Assembly: GCA_021234155.1 (NCBI GenBank)
Contig: JAJEKV010000061.1
Coordinates: 3,685,950-3,749,949, forward strand
Direction of reading: 5' to 3'
DNA from: Isoetes taiwanensis
Taxonomy: Eukaryota; Streptophyta; Lycopodiopsida; Isoetales; Isoetaceae
DNA length: 64,000 nucleotides
Under the pieces are notes generated by a model that was not told where the DNA came from, did no database searches, and was given only the letters and a program-made list of their open reading frames with translations. This document shows positions 21,128-32,486 of this stretch, one piece after another (position 1 is the stretch's first letter; the number at the start of each line of letters is the position of its first letter). The position numbers and the translations under genes were made by a program.

Positions 21128-21490
21128 ATGTCACGAAAATCTTGTAAGATCGTGGATTTGCGGAGTCCCGATATGTTTGAAGAATGCTCGTCTAAAAGCC
21201 TTTCCGGCGGTGCAAGAAGCAAATGCAAGAGCAAGAACAGTCTTCCGAAGATCGGACCAAAGGTATTATCTCCCATAGCTGTGATCAAGAAAGTAAAAAG
21301 GGCATGGATGAGAATGAAGCTTATTGTGGCTGCTAAAAGATGTGAATATAGCCTCGCTCCGGCAAGACCTGCCCGTTCTTTTGTATTTTGTTCCACAGCA
21401 AACGGAAGCTCTTACCCTGAGGACGCTATTTCAGATTGCATAGAGTTTATAAAGCAATCTAAAGCAGAGCAGCCGGAATTGCAGCATTGA
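21128..21490 (+). CDS. Small basic protein, 120 residues, unknown function
   Basis: The reading frame opens at an ATG in good context (aaaaATGTC at 21128) and ends at 21490. An upstream in-frame start at 21077 is less likely because its context is poorer. The protein is rich in Lys, Arg and Ser. A very basic middle ('IAVIKKVKRAWMRMKL') is followed by an acidic C-terminus ('YPEDAISDCIEFIKQS'). That last phrase looks like a short plant C-terminal motif, but I cannot name the family. There are no membrane segments. An antisense frame of 91 codons overlaps it. It could be a real single-exon gene or a chance frame. Confidence 0.4.
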   Translation: MSRKSCKIVDLRSPDMFEECSSKSLSGGARSKCKSKNSLPKIGPKVLSPIAVIKKVKRAWMRMKLIVAAKRCEYSLAPARPARSFVFCSTANGSSYPEDAISDCIEFIKQSKAEQPELQH

Positions 21491-22803
21491 ATTTCTTCTT
21501 TACCAGTGTAATCCAAAGAATGTGCAGTTTACTCGGTCTTTTCTTGTTTGCATCAGGAAGAATTTAAAGGACGACAAGAGATTTTTTGTATATTCTGGTT
21601 TCTATTTTGCATTTTAAAAAGACTTTTTACACATTTGCATCGTTCTTGTTGAATTTTGCAGCTATATAATCTGATATCTTCCTTTTTATAGATTTGCATC
21701 GTTCTTGTTGAATTTCCCAGCCATGTTGTCATGCCATTCTTTGGATTTCTCAACGCTTCTGTGAACTCAAATGTTTGTATATGGTCAGTTTTTATCATGC
21801 ATATTCTCATCATTTCTTTGATTTTGTTTAAGCTGAAAGACAGTGTTATTGTTCGAAGTTTCAGCAAAGAAACATAAGGTGAGTGTCGGAAAACAGAATC
21901 TGCTGACACTTATATCTGAAAAGATTTTTCTGCGCAAAGGTTTGTTTTCTATGCAAAGCTTCTTCATGATGTATGCCATCAGATAACAGAATGATTCTTT
22001 TTGTCTTTCTTCTGTGACCTGAGATGGGTAAAAGGATAAAAAAAGCGAAGGAACTTTCGTGTTTACTCAGCTTCCTTGATGCGAAAAATACGACACTTTT
22101 GCCAACAAATTTCAGACAAATATCGGGTCCACTGACCTAATAATGTGGGATGAACGAAGGAATAATTAACAGGTGTTTTCCAAAGGCTGTGGAGCATTGC
22201 CTTGAGGAGCTTTTTCCCATGCTAAAGCTTGAGCATAGTGTCAGTTAACAATTATCCAAAATTGAGCTTGTGTTAGGCATTTGTCTGCCACTTGAGATTT
22301 TCAAAATGTGAATAAAGATGGTGTCCATCCTTCCTAACACTTTCTCTCAAGTTGCCAACTTCCATAATTGCCAATTTCCATAATTGTAACTGCCCTACCT
22401 AGAATGTTGCCTAGAAAAACAACAATTTTGTACACATAATTACATTGGATCACACATAAACTCTTCTACATGTAGGATGATTATGATTGGTGTAGATTTG
22501 GGCCCTTTGGAGTTGGTAATTTTTCAAGTCCTAAGGAAATATTTTTTCTTGAAATAATTCGTGCAAAATCAACTTCAAGTCCCAAGGAAATAATTCATGC
22601 AAAATCAAGCAAATCCAATTTTAAGCCTTGTCAAAGCAAATAGATCAAGATTCACTTATACTTAACATGAATAGACACATCTAAAACTCGGACCATATGT
22701 ATGGCAAAATTATTAGAAAAATAAAATCAACCTTCCAAGTCCAATTAAGTTCTATCCAGAATAGAATAGCTAGCAAATGTGGTCAATGATCATGAAGGAA
22801 AGA
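21491..22803. other. No gene recognised
   Basis: A 26-base phrase 'atttgcatcgttcttgttga' occurs twice (about 21635 and 21692). The paired phrases 'caagtcc(t)aaggaaat' at about 22527 and 22577 are another local duplication. Nothing coding is recognised. Confidence 0.5.
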
Positions 22804-22923
22804 ATTGTGAAGAAGCAACTAGCAATTTCCAAAGCTTTACTTATAATGGACATCAATTTGAAAACTGTGAAGAAACAACTAGCAATTTCCAAAGCTTTAC
22901 TTATAATGGACATCAATTTGAAA
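22804..22923 (+). repeat. 60-bp tandem duplication, two units
   Basis: Bases 22804-22863 recur at 22864-22923 with two or three changes. The period of 60 keeps an open frame (22779-23126) intact. It lies directly beside the 3' LTR of the minus-strand element, so the frame is probably not a gene. Confidence 0.9.
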
Positions 22924-22932
22924 ACGTAATAG

Positions 22933-23507
22933 TCTCACAAACCTATGCGAAAATAGCAAAACAGAAGAAAATACTAAAAAAAACACAAGAAATACGCGAA
23001 GAATATGCGAAAGAACTGGCTATATATGATAGAACGGAGCAAAATACAAGGACAGGAGTCCAAAGGGTGAGCAAGAACACAAGAACAAAAGCTAGAAGGG
23101 TCAAGACTCGCGTTGAACCCAAATAGTTCTATTATCCTCAAACATCTCTATATATAATGCCCTATTGCATGAACTCCAATAGTGTATGGCTGCCATCTAG
23201 CAGAGGTAAATATGCTCCACATGGTGAGCATGCAGGATGTCATTTAGGATAGGTGCAGAACGACACTTAGTGTACATAGAAGAAGAACATTTAGCATAAC
23301 TTTATGATCATAGTGATAGTGCACTTGATGACTTGCAATACAGATATCAATAATCCGAACCTTGTCAATGACATCATTCTTTTATATGCAGGTGACGACC
23401 ATGTTGTACTCATATGATGACCATATACATTGTACTCGTACAATCATCTCCCCCCTCCCCCCCAAAAAAAAAAACACGATGCATTCATATGGTCGTCAGA
23501 CTATCCC
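22933..23507 (-). repeat. 3' LTR of the antisense element
   Basis: On the minus strand it starts at 'CTGACGACCATATGAATGC' and ends near 'CATAGGTTTGTGA'. It shares the order of phrases with the chromovirus LTRs and with the 25260-25500 segment ('acatcattctttt', 'gttgtactcatatgatg', 'ccatatacattgt'). It is heavily diverged and contains a C/A-rich run at 23450-23476. Confidence 0.7.
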
Positions 23508-23640
23508 CCTCTTACTATAACCATGAGTCAGGGCTGGAGTAGGAGTACTTGAACCTAGCTTATCCGAATAATGCCGATAAAGCTCAACGACTTTATAGTA
23601 AATCCTCCAAGATCAAATACCAAAAGACTTGGGATTCGGA
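23508..23640 (-). pseudogene. Degenerate chromodomain tail
   Basis: The minus strand reads 'KVVELYRHYSDKLGSSTPTP' followed by a stop immediately before the LTR. This aligns with '[20 protein letters not shown]' at the same position in the chromovirus at 17930-18030. It shows that the short element descends from a chromovirus. Confidence 0.7.
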
Positions 23641-24466
23641 CTCAATAAAAAGGTTGAAATCTGGAGCTCTAGAATTGTAATACATGCCGGATTATTCTCA
23701 TGGATCAACATTGTATCAGAAAATAATATTGGGCCTTGGTCAAAGGTAGAAAGAGGAACAAGGCCATGAACATGATAATGTGTAATGGGGACTAAAGCCG
23801 TTATCGGGGTAGGGAGAGGATGAATAGAAACTAAAATATGAGAAATATGAACAGAAGTAGATGCTAACTCAGAATTGGAATAAAGACTACATCCGGAGCA
23901 AGATTTAAAACTGGAGAAACATCAAGGCACAAAGATGTACTGGACTTAGAATCAGAGCTTAAGCTTGAATCTAGAGCTATAGATGCAAGGATAGGAACAA
24001 GAACAGGAGCTAGTACAGGAACATGATCAAGATCATGAACCAGATTATGAGTAGAAGCATCAGGATCAGAAGCAGGAATAGGAACTAGGATTGAAACTAA
24101 ACTGGAGCAACAACTGGAACTGGAACTGGAACTGGATCAAGAGCTAAAATAGACTCCTGAGCTAGATATGACACTGCTAGTTGACCATCCAACTCACTTG
24201 CCTCTTTGTAGCATCAAGTTGCTCAATATGCCTCTTCAACTTGGGCTGGAATTGGCAACACAACACCTTAGTATGTTCTATCTTTTGCATCAACTTGGGA
24301 TGGAATACAACACCTTTATCTAATCTATCTTTTGCATCATCTCGTCTAAATTGATATCTCTTTTCATAACACTCTCCATGATCATCAAGGGATGAAGAAT
24401 AAAGAAAACTCACGCAGAAGAATGGAACTCCAACAAGGAATCCGATTTGCAGGATCTGATTCACAT
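23641..24466 (-). other. Interior of the antisense non-autonomous element
   Basis: One open frame (24177-24464) has no recognised domain. A region at 23980-24140 is rich in 'ggaactgg / ggatcaagag' phrases and looks like slipped simple sequence. No protease, RT or integrase is seen. Confidence 0.5.
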
Positions 24467-25500
24467 TATCACAAACCTACGCCAAAAACAAGAGACAATA
24501 TGATACGCTTTAAGGGGACTTAAAGACGTAATTACTTTGAACAAAAATTGTATAGGCAAAACAAAGAAAGAACAATCTGTTGATAAGTACAAATAGCTTG
24601 GTTTCCACAACCAAGGGATTGGGCATCCAGTTTCCACCCAACCGGATCCAGAAAAGAACTAAGGCAATTTCCAAGGGAATTAGGATGAAAGGAATTGATC
24701 ACAGCCTATTATCCACTTCAGCTTATGATCCATCCAATCTTACAACAGTACTGGCTTAGTCATGCTTCAACACAGTCGACCAAGCTTAGAATCAGACTTG
24801 GGCTTCAAAGATACCAAGATATCAACACAAACAAGAAATCCTGCGCTTGCAAGGCCTTCAGCAGAATCGGGAGATTGCAAAGCAGGTTTAAGAAGAATCA
24901 TTCAATATCCGGATTGCAGATGCCGGAATCGACGTCAGAAGCTATCAGGGTGCCGGATTCCAGAAGCGGATGTTTTCTACACTGTCGGATCTGTGCTAGA
25001 AAAGGTTACTGCTGCTATATTTCGGTCTCCTCTAGGTCCATGCTATAATTAGTTGCATCGAAACCTATTTCGATAGTTGCCTTAAGATATTTCCCTTTCC
25101 TTTGAAAGTATCTCCCTTATCTTTTGCTTTAATGGTCATGTAAAATACCTTGCCCCCTTTTCTCCCATGATATCTTGTAACCATCGGTTTTTAATTCCCC
25201 ATTGCCTTAATTCTTTTCTTCTGGACCACTCCCCCTAGCATGCCCCCATATCACAATACTGGAAACAAACTGGATTTATATGATACAACATAGCAGAATA
25301 GAAGAACATGAGGCCAAAAGGCGAACATGAATACAAGAACAAGAGCGCTCAAGACTGGCCTTGAACCGATCATATGAATAGTGCAATTAACGACTTGCTA
25401 CAAGGATGTCACAAGTTTGAACCTTGCCAATGATGTCATTCTTTTGCACATGAGTGAAGACTATATATGTTGTACTCATATGATGCCCATATACATTGTG
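24467..25500 (-). repeat. 5' LTR of the antisense element, interrupted
   Basis: The inner end (24467-24495, 'GGCGTAGGTTTGTGA' on minus) and the outer part (25259-25500) match the 3' LTR. They are separated by the insertion at 24501-25253. The outermost bases are missing where the LINE begins. Confidence 0.75.
24501..25253. mobile_element. Solo-LTR-like element, 753 bp, with 5-bp duplication
   Basis: The segment starts TGATACGC and ends CCATATCA (TG...CA termini). It is flanked on both sides by CAATA (24496-24500 and 25254-25258), which is a perfect 5-bp target duplication. The interruption exactly splits the LTR of the older element. No coding sequence is recognised. It is most simply a solo LTR of an unrelated family; orientation is unknown. 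Confidence 0.8.
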
Positions 25501-26921
25501 GACTACTAGTAGAGTTGTGCCCATATACAAGGCAGGTGACCCTCACTGCCAAGCCAACTATCGCACCATCATGGTCAGCTCTCTTTGCAAAATCGTTGGC
25601 TGGCATCCTCGAGAAGCGGCTGGCGATATGGGCAGAGGACGCAGAGGTGCGGGCTCTGACACAGGTAGGCTTTCGACCTAGACATTCCACCATTGACCAT
25701 ATCTTCACTTTGCGAACACTAATTGAGGATAGCAAGAATCGCCGACAAAACTTGTACTGTTGTTTCGTGGATTTCGCAAAGGCTTTCCTTTCGATACAGT
25801 ACCTCGAGACAAGTTGTGGGATAGATTGAGGCAGCTGGGGACCCCCGTCAACTTGCAAAATGCAATATACAGGCTATACGAGGCATGCTCAGGCCATCTC
25901 ACACCGTCAAGGCAGCCTGTCGTCAGTAGTATTGGAGTGCACCAGGGTTGCCCTCTCTTTCTGACACTCTTTGGCCTATACATTGATCAGCTGGAAGATT
26001 GGTTTGCTGAGCACGGGGGAGGGGGCGCTTAACTTATGCACCACATTATTCGGCAACTCATATATGCTGATGACATTGACCTTAGCCTATACCCCAGAAG
26101 ACATGCAACATCATTTGAATGCTCTAGACACTTTCTGTCGGTTCACTGGCATGAGAGTTAACTTGGCCAAAACTAGAGTGCTTCTAGTTCCATCATCCCA
26201 TCAGCCAAGGCCCCCCTCATTCACTTACCAGGGAAAAGATCTAGAGGTAGCTCCGTCCTATAAGTATTTAGGGATCGAGTTTTCTACTACCACACACTGG
26301 GTAGCACAGGCACTTGGGGTGAAATCCACAGTTCCATATCAGATCCTGCTCCAGGAGACGGGTTTCCTACCCCTTCAAAGGGCTGCACTAGAATGCTATA
26401 TCATTTACTTTCAGAAGATAGTTGGTATGGGTGATGCCCAATTGCCCAACCTTGCATTGGCAATAGCAATGGGTCCACAACGCCTCAAATCTTGCTAGAA
26501 GGACAAGCAAGCTCAGTGGTTCTCATGTTGGAATGTGCAGACACACAGATGCAGGCAGGTACGGACAAAGAAGGAGCACAATGCATTGCGGCAGTACCTA
26601 GGTGCTAGCTTCCTTGCTAAGCTCACAGGTGCAGATGCCCTGTTGCATGTTAAAATGGCACACTACAGGCAGCAAGTCAACCCCATGCTCACAAGAGGCC
26701 CATAACACTACTTGCGCACTCATTTGCCCATGAAGAAGCGCAGATTGATAGCTTCCATTTGCATGGGTGCACACCGCCTCCGCATTGAGACATGGCGATG
26801 GACTCGGGAGCCACATGAGGACACGACCTATCAGTATTGCCAACAGGGTGTCATTGAGGATGAATATCACACCCTTCAGACCTGCCCAGCATTCGATCTT
26901 ATCCGGGCACGGTATTGGTAA
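25501..26921 (+). mobile_element. LINE, 5'-truncated, broken ORF2
   Basis: It enters inside the reverse transcriptase ('VVPIYKAGDPHCQANYRTIM'). It continues through 'STIDHIFTLRTLIEDS', block A 'CCFVDFAKAF' with a frame break to 'FDTVPRDKLWDRL' near 25795, 'GVHQGCPL' and 'LTLFGLYIDQLE', the catalytic 'YADDI' in another frame near 26068, and 'YKYLGIEF'. It ends with a C-terminal zinc finger near 26830-26910 ('YQYCQQGVIEDEYHTLQTCP'). At least three frame breaks make it inactive. It is similar in plan to the LINE at 5620 but not a close copy. It joins the antisense LTR directly at its 5' end. Confidence 0.85.
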
Positions 26922-26935
26922 AATTTTCTGAAAGT

Positions 26936-27146
26936 CTAAGGGGATCTTGATAGAACCCTAGAGAATCTAGGGGAATCTTTGTAGAATCTAAAGAAATCTA
27001 GGACAATCGATAAAGAATCATGGAGAACCTAGAAAAACCTTGGGATAAGCCTTAGGAATCTAGGGAAATTATAAGAGAATTATAGGGAATCTATGGGGAT
27101 CTTGAGATAATTTTTGGGAATCTAGAGGAATATTTAGTGGGATTGG
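26936..27146 (+). repeat. 31-bp-period degenerate minisatellite, 6.8 units
   Basis: Units start with CTA(G/A)GG at 26936, 26967, 26998, 27029, 27060, 27091 and 27122, each exactly 31 bases long, and typically end GGGAAT or AGGAAT. Units match at roughly half to two thirds of positions. The array starts 15 bases after the LINE coding end. Confidence 0.85.
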
Positions 27147-28237
27147 TAGGTAGATAATTATAAGATATTAGATATTTAGCAGTAATTTTTATTAGATAGT
27201 TTACGTAATTTCATTAACCTCGCATTTGTTTATCGTATATTATTTATTTATACTATTCTCGCATTTTCAATGTGTCATCAACATGGTTGAACTTGAGCCA
27301 GTGGAGCTTGTGACCATGGACCAACGGCCACTTCTGCATCTGAAGTAGTATCCTCTTCCTCTGAACTATCTAGCGTACCTCCAGGCTCACCCCATATTCA
27401 CTCCCATTATTGTCGAAGAGAGTACTCAAACTCTCGTCTGAATCTTTCTTATTGTTGTTTGAGATATCACCCCGAGTTTCATGTACGTAGGCCATGGTCT
27501 GTAATCGATATGGTTAAATGCAGTGAGGTGAAGATTCGTATTCATGGACAAATACATACTTTGTAACTTAGAGCTATGCATCAACATTATAACAACTTTC
27601 AGATAAACATATCATAGGTGAGACAACGATAAGCGATATACTCTGGTTTTGTCCCCTTGCAAATTTGAACTACGACTGAATATTGAATGATGTTCAGGCT
27701 GCGGCTGAATACTGAATGATGTTCAATTCAATAGCCTTTATATATATACATATTGAAGTTTGAATTCTCGTCATGTAATCCAATCCTGATTGGGTTCTTT
27801 CATTGGCTGCCCTGCCATCATCAAAAGTCCACTGATATACAAATCTTTAATATAGATTTTTGTAAATTTTTATGGATTGTCGTAAATTTCTTAAAGAATC
27901 TGGCATGGAAATATGATTTATTTTAATCCTTGGAACATATAATTTATTTAAAGTTTTTTTCTATCTATCTATCTATCTTTAAGCAAAATTTCAAGCCTAC
28001 AACATGCGTCAAGTGGGCATAAGAAAAACTATTTAAAATTTTTTTTGGCACTATGTGGATTCTAGGCCTGGAACCCATGGATTTTAGGCCTACAATCCAT
28101 CTACAATCAATTCCGAGCCCACAATGAATTGCGGGTCCAAAATTCATGAATTTCAAACTCATAATCCTTGGATTGATACTAGGCCCATCTGGCCCAGAAT
28201 CTGCTTGTACGCACGTCTTTTATGGGAGCCTTACGAT

Positions 28238-28306
28238 GAGGGGCAGAAAACTCGAGTGCTCCCTCATGCTCCTTAGAGTTTGGATCACTCGAGTTTCCCG
28301 CCCCTC
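28238..28306. repeat. Short inverted repeat, 19-bp arms
   Basis: GAGGGGCAGAAAACTCGAG (28238-28256) and CTCGAGTTTCCCGCCCCTC (28288-28306) pair at 17 of 19 positions around a 31-base loop. Confidence 0.85.
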
Positions 28307-28393
28307 AAAATGGCATCGCCTAATTAGTTGGGACTAGCTGACAGTTTGATCCAAACATTATAGCTTGTTTAACACAACCAGGAACACGAACCT

Positions 28394-28518
28394 GTAATGG
28401 ACATTCTGCTTCTATTTTAAAAGAATGCATTGGGATTAGATTGTCCTAAGAACATTGTATTATAATGGGCATCCTACTTCTATTTTAAAAGAACGCATTT
28501 GGATTAGATTGTCCTAGC
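28394..28518 (+). repeat. Direct duplication, 68-bp offset
   Basis: A block of about 57 bp containing 'tctattttaaaagaa' and 'ggattagattgtccta' occurs twice with a handful of differences. Confidence 0.85.
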
Positions 28519-29336
28519 ATCATGTAACGGGCCTATTGGGTTAACCCTCCAGGTAACCCGAGATCCCATCAAGACTTACATGAACACTAACAAGTTGTGA
28601 TGCATAAATTGAGTGATGTAAACCAAAAGCATTTTTAAGACGAAACTCAAGGTAAAGAATTGAATCTTTAATCTCAATCGTATCCAATAAATGCTTATGA
28701 GTACAACTCCCAAAGAGTATATTGTCAAGCTATATATAATGAAATTGCTTCACGCTCTAAGAATCCATAGTATCAGGTTTCTTAAGTAACCACAAGGCCT
28801 TGCGAAAGGCTCACTTAAAGATCTTAGGCCTTCCAACTCTCAAATACAATGATCCTTCAAGCCTCATCTATCTGCTTACACCATAAACACGTGGGGTTAG
28901 TCATAAGGACTAAGTGGGGGTTTGAGGCATTTAGAAAATGCTGGCATAATCAACAAGAAATATGTGTGAAGTAACAATCATAGAAATCATTCTTAGACTT
29001 AAATGCCTCACCTGAGAATCTCTCTATGCTAGAAACCAGCAATGCAATATTAGCATCTAACATGAACAATGATAACAAAGATCCACAGTATAGAAATTAC
29101 CTGAACACCACCAAGTCATCCAATACTTTGAAAATGCACATGCCATGAACTTGCAATAACTATAATATAACCACAACATTATGAGAACCATGAAATAACC
29201 ATGAGATATCCATAAATATGCAGTGCAACTCCGGTTCGATAAAGGCCACCCATGCTGATAAAGCCCTGCAACAAATACGGACGGGGTAAGCCTAGCCTGC
29301 GTCCAACGCTAGGGGACCACTTTCATGTATAGCTAC

Positions 29337-29533
29337 CGGGAACCAAGTTCCCAACTCCGTTCCCGTTCCCAACTTTGTTCCGAGGGTCTAGAGTTCCATA
29401 AGTTCCCACTTTAGTTCCCAGTAGAAAAGGGAATATACCTCATATATACTCAAAGAATCCCTTGAATATACTCGAATATCCCGTTCCCGTTCCCATTCCG
29501 AATTTTGGGTCCAAATTCCCGTTCCCGTTCCGG
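29337..29533. mobile_element. hAT-like MITE, 197 bp, with 8-bp duplication
   Basis: The element is flanked by perfect 8-bp repeats ATAGCTAC (29329-29336 and 29534-29541). Its ends form short inverted repeats (CGGGAAC... and ...GTTCCGG). The interior is packed with GTTCCC/GGGAAC hexamers, mostly within 60 bases of each end, like the subterminal transposase-binding repeats of hAT elements. It has no coding sequence. Confidence 0.85.
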
Positions 29534-30950
29534 ATAGCTACACTTTCAAGCCATGTAGCGCGACGAAACACCCTCGCCGAGGTGACAACGCCCGATGTCA
29601 AGAACAAGAACAACTGCGAGTCCAAGCCACCACAAATGGACTCCGGCCCCGAGGATATGCACTCATACATCAACCAAGAACTTAGCACATATCCCACATG
29701 GCAAGGTTTAAACCATATTGATCATCACGATCCAAGAATCCAGAGTCACATCTCACATTCATTTCCCATGCATATATACCAAGGACAATGCCGGCACTTT
29801 CAATGGCATCATAGAGATCCAATCACATTCATGTACTACAAATGTCAATTCAACAAATACATACCATCATAATGCAATCGAGGCTACATAATTATGGTTT
29901 TCAAGCATTTAACATGTCTAGATATACTATATAGATCAGATAGCATTCATTACTCCCAACAGCTTCCTAGAGTCCTTTCCATCATAAGAAACATCTTGCA
30001 AGGGATTCATGACATGACCTTGCCCAGAAGCTCCCATAAGCTTCTCAGACCTTCTTTCATTTATATTTAACTTTAGCTATTTAATAAAGCATCCCGACAT
30101 TTATGCTATTTTGCTAGCTTTTGCATGTTATCCCCGCATAGCCCCGACTGTGAAGTGAACTAATCATTTATTTTATTACAATAGCTAACTTTTTGTACAG
30201 ATATTTTTGGTCCAACAACAATTTGTGTTTTTGTTACAGATGGCTGGGACGTCGACCTTCTTATATCTCGCCGGAACAGCCCTAAAGGGAGAGTTCCGCC
30301 TCCGATTCCATCAAATCCGACTTGGCAAAGGGCTTCTCTATGCAAATCGGCCCCTTTGACTTAGATTCAAACCATTTCTAGTCGCGGCTTCGCTATGGCA
30401 TAGCGGACCTGCAATCATATTCCGTCACCATAAAACCATTCAATTTTTTATCTGAAGCCCAAATATGGCAAAATCGGCCACTCCATGTAAATCGACCTGT
30501 TCCAGGTCGTTTCAAGAGGTCTTCTAGTGATTTGATTCTGGCTAATTTTGGCTGTATATAGTTTTGTGGGACCGCAGTATTTAAAGTTCGGGTGTGGTAT
30601 TTTTGGCCACCCGTTATCAGCTATTGTATACTTCGCAGTTTCAAGAACCACCTGTTTGGAGCATTTTTGGACTTAACGTTAAAGAGGTAGACAAAGTGAT
30701 TAGAAGGGCTTTTGAAGCAGTTCAGGCCACCCATGAAGCTACCCATGAAGCTGAAAGAATGATCTGACCAAAGATCTCAGCTCTGCTGCGGAGTTTTGCG
30801 ATTTGTTTTTGCCAAAAATACTTTTTGTTTTTGCTGGATATACTACTCTTTTTTGCCAGAAATACCACTTTTTTTGCCGAAAATAGCACTTGGCTGATAA
30901 AGGTTGACTGAATATACCACAAAAAAGTCCAGAAATACCACGTCCCGGAC

Positions 30951-31029
30951 TCTAAATACAAACATCCTGTCTTGGTTTTGTGTGGCTGCTCTAAATACAA
31001 ACATCCTGTCCTAGTTTTGTGTGGCTGCT
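30951..31029 (+). repeat. 39-bp tandem duplication
   Basis: Two 39-bp units beginning 'tctaaatacaaacatcctgt' at 30951 and 30990 differ at about two positions. Confidence 0.9.
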
Positions 31030-31519
31030 CAAACTTTTGCCACAATTTTTTTCTTTCATGTTAATCTTTCTTGGTTAATTTCGACCATATCTAATCTTCT
31101 ATTACATCTTGCATGCCATCTCATGATCTCAACTCCCCTACACTCGACTGCCATCATGCAAGAACAATTTTAAAGGCTCAAACTGGCACTACTATCTCTA
31201 CTTGTATAATGCAAATTCTGCCACAATAACTACAACTCTGAAAGTTAATTCAACGCCACACTTAATTCTTACTTGTTCTTATACTCTACCATGATAAGTG
31301 TTATTCCAGACCCATCAAATTCCCTTGATACCCTTAATTTATAGCTCTTCTTACTCAGTACCAAATTTAACCACTAATCCATGTCTTTTCATATAATCAC
31401 AAAAATAATTAGTACTAATCCACAGAGTGACAAAATCGCCACAAAACATCCTCTGGTATAAGCTTGAAACCATCCACCTTTGTTGTGTCCTTCCTTGCAA
31501 ATAGAGCTCCAAAATTCCC

Positions 31520-31573
31520 TTCACACTCAGAGCTCCTCCTTCACAGTTCACACCCAGAGCTCCTCCTTCACAG
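31520..31573 (+). repeat. 27-bp tandem duplication
   Basis: The unit 'ttcacactcagagctcctcc...' at 31520 is repeated at 31547 with a single change. Confidence 0.9.
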
Positions 31574-32486
31574 TTGCTTCAAGCAAAAGCCCCCAAAATG
31601 ATCTACTAGTTCATGTTTATACATTGTCTTTATGTATAATTTCTCCATACATACCATGTATGTATTGGCCATGTATTGGTCAAAATTTAATGACCACCAT
31701 AATTCGCTTTCTATATTTGACAAAACATCGAGTACTTACATTGGCATGCCTGTTGTTGTCACACATCACTCAACATCTATTAAACCAAGAATTTCAAGCT
31801 CCTCCTAGCCTTTATGATGGTCAAAACCTATTCAATGCAATGGCAATGCACTTCAGTAGTTTCTAAATGTCATCCTTTTCAAGCTATGCTACTCGAGCCC
31901 AAGGGGTATTCGTAATTACAAAAGATTTTATCCTTCATATTCATGAACACTCATTCATAATATTTTATAATTACAATATACAAGAAATTTATCGCAACGG
32001 CCTTGGCCGCCACCAACATTTCTTTTATGTGGCCAGAGAAAAAAAGCAAAAAATATTGGGTGTAAAAGATACTCGGTGCCAGAAAAAAATAGTGCAAAAT
32101 GTAGCCACGAAAAAAAAAAAGTATGCACCAATTTAAGACTCGATTGAGAGACCCAATGTTCAAGGAGGTGGTCACAGTCTCTATAGTGCATGATTATTTT
32201 GTGTCATGTTCCATCTTAGGCTAGTAAATTCCTTAAGCAGAACAATTGCATGCTCTTAATGGTAAATTCCTTAAGCAAAGCAAAGCTTCTTAGATGTCTA
32301 CCACAAGTATTTTCCCTCTCTATGCAATAATCTCTATGCTCACATGTTTCCTTGTGTCGAAGAAATTAGCTCAACACGTGAATGATTTTTTCCAAGAAAA
32401 AAAATTACTATTTTTCTGAAACAACTCACTTGAATGCGACATGTCAAATATTCCTTAGGCAAACTGAATTATATGTGTGTAGATAG

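Larger units (their letters stand above)
22933..25500 (-). mobile_element. Old non-autonomous chromovirus relative, antisense
   Basis: Read on the minus strand: a 5' LTR (about 25500 to 24467, itself interrupted), a short interior (24466-23508, under 1 kb), and a 3' LTR (23507-22933). Both LTRs resemble the LTR of the chromovirus at 13828 (start '..TGACGACCAT', middle 'TTCAACGCGAGTCTTGA', end 'GTAGGTTTGTGA'). The interior begins with no recognisable gag and ends with a degenerate chromodomain tail. It cannot encode its own enzymes. The LINE at 25501 cuts off the outer end of the 5' LTR. Confidence 0.75.
27147..29328. other. No gene recognised
   Basis: AT-rich DNA with a CTAT microsatellite (27961-27979), a short inverted repeat and a direct duplication listed separately. 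No frame shows a known domain. Confidence 0.5.
29542..32486. other. No gene recognised
   Basis: AT-rich intergenic sequence. T-rich phrases around 'ttttttgccgaaaata' and 'ttttgccagaaatacc' (30805-30895) form a loose local repeat. Two short tandem duplications are listed separately. The last 300 bases may hold the 3' UTR of the CDK8 gene. Confidence 0.5.

Noticed and set aside
26936-27146. CRISPR-like array of 31-bp repeats
   Set aside because: There is no repeat/spacer alternation; the units are contiguous and diverged, and the genome is a plant's. It is a minisatellite.
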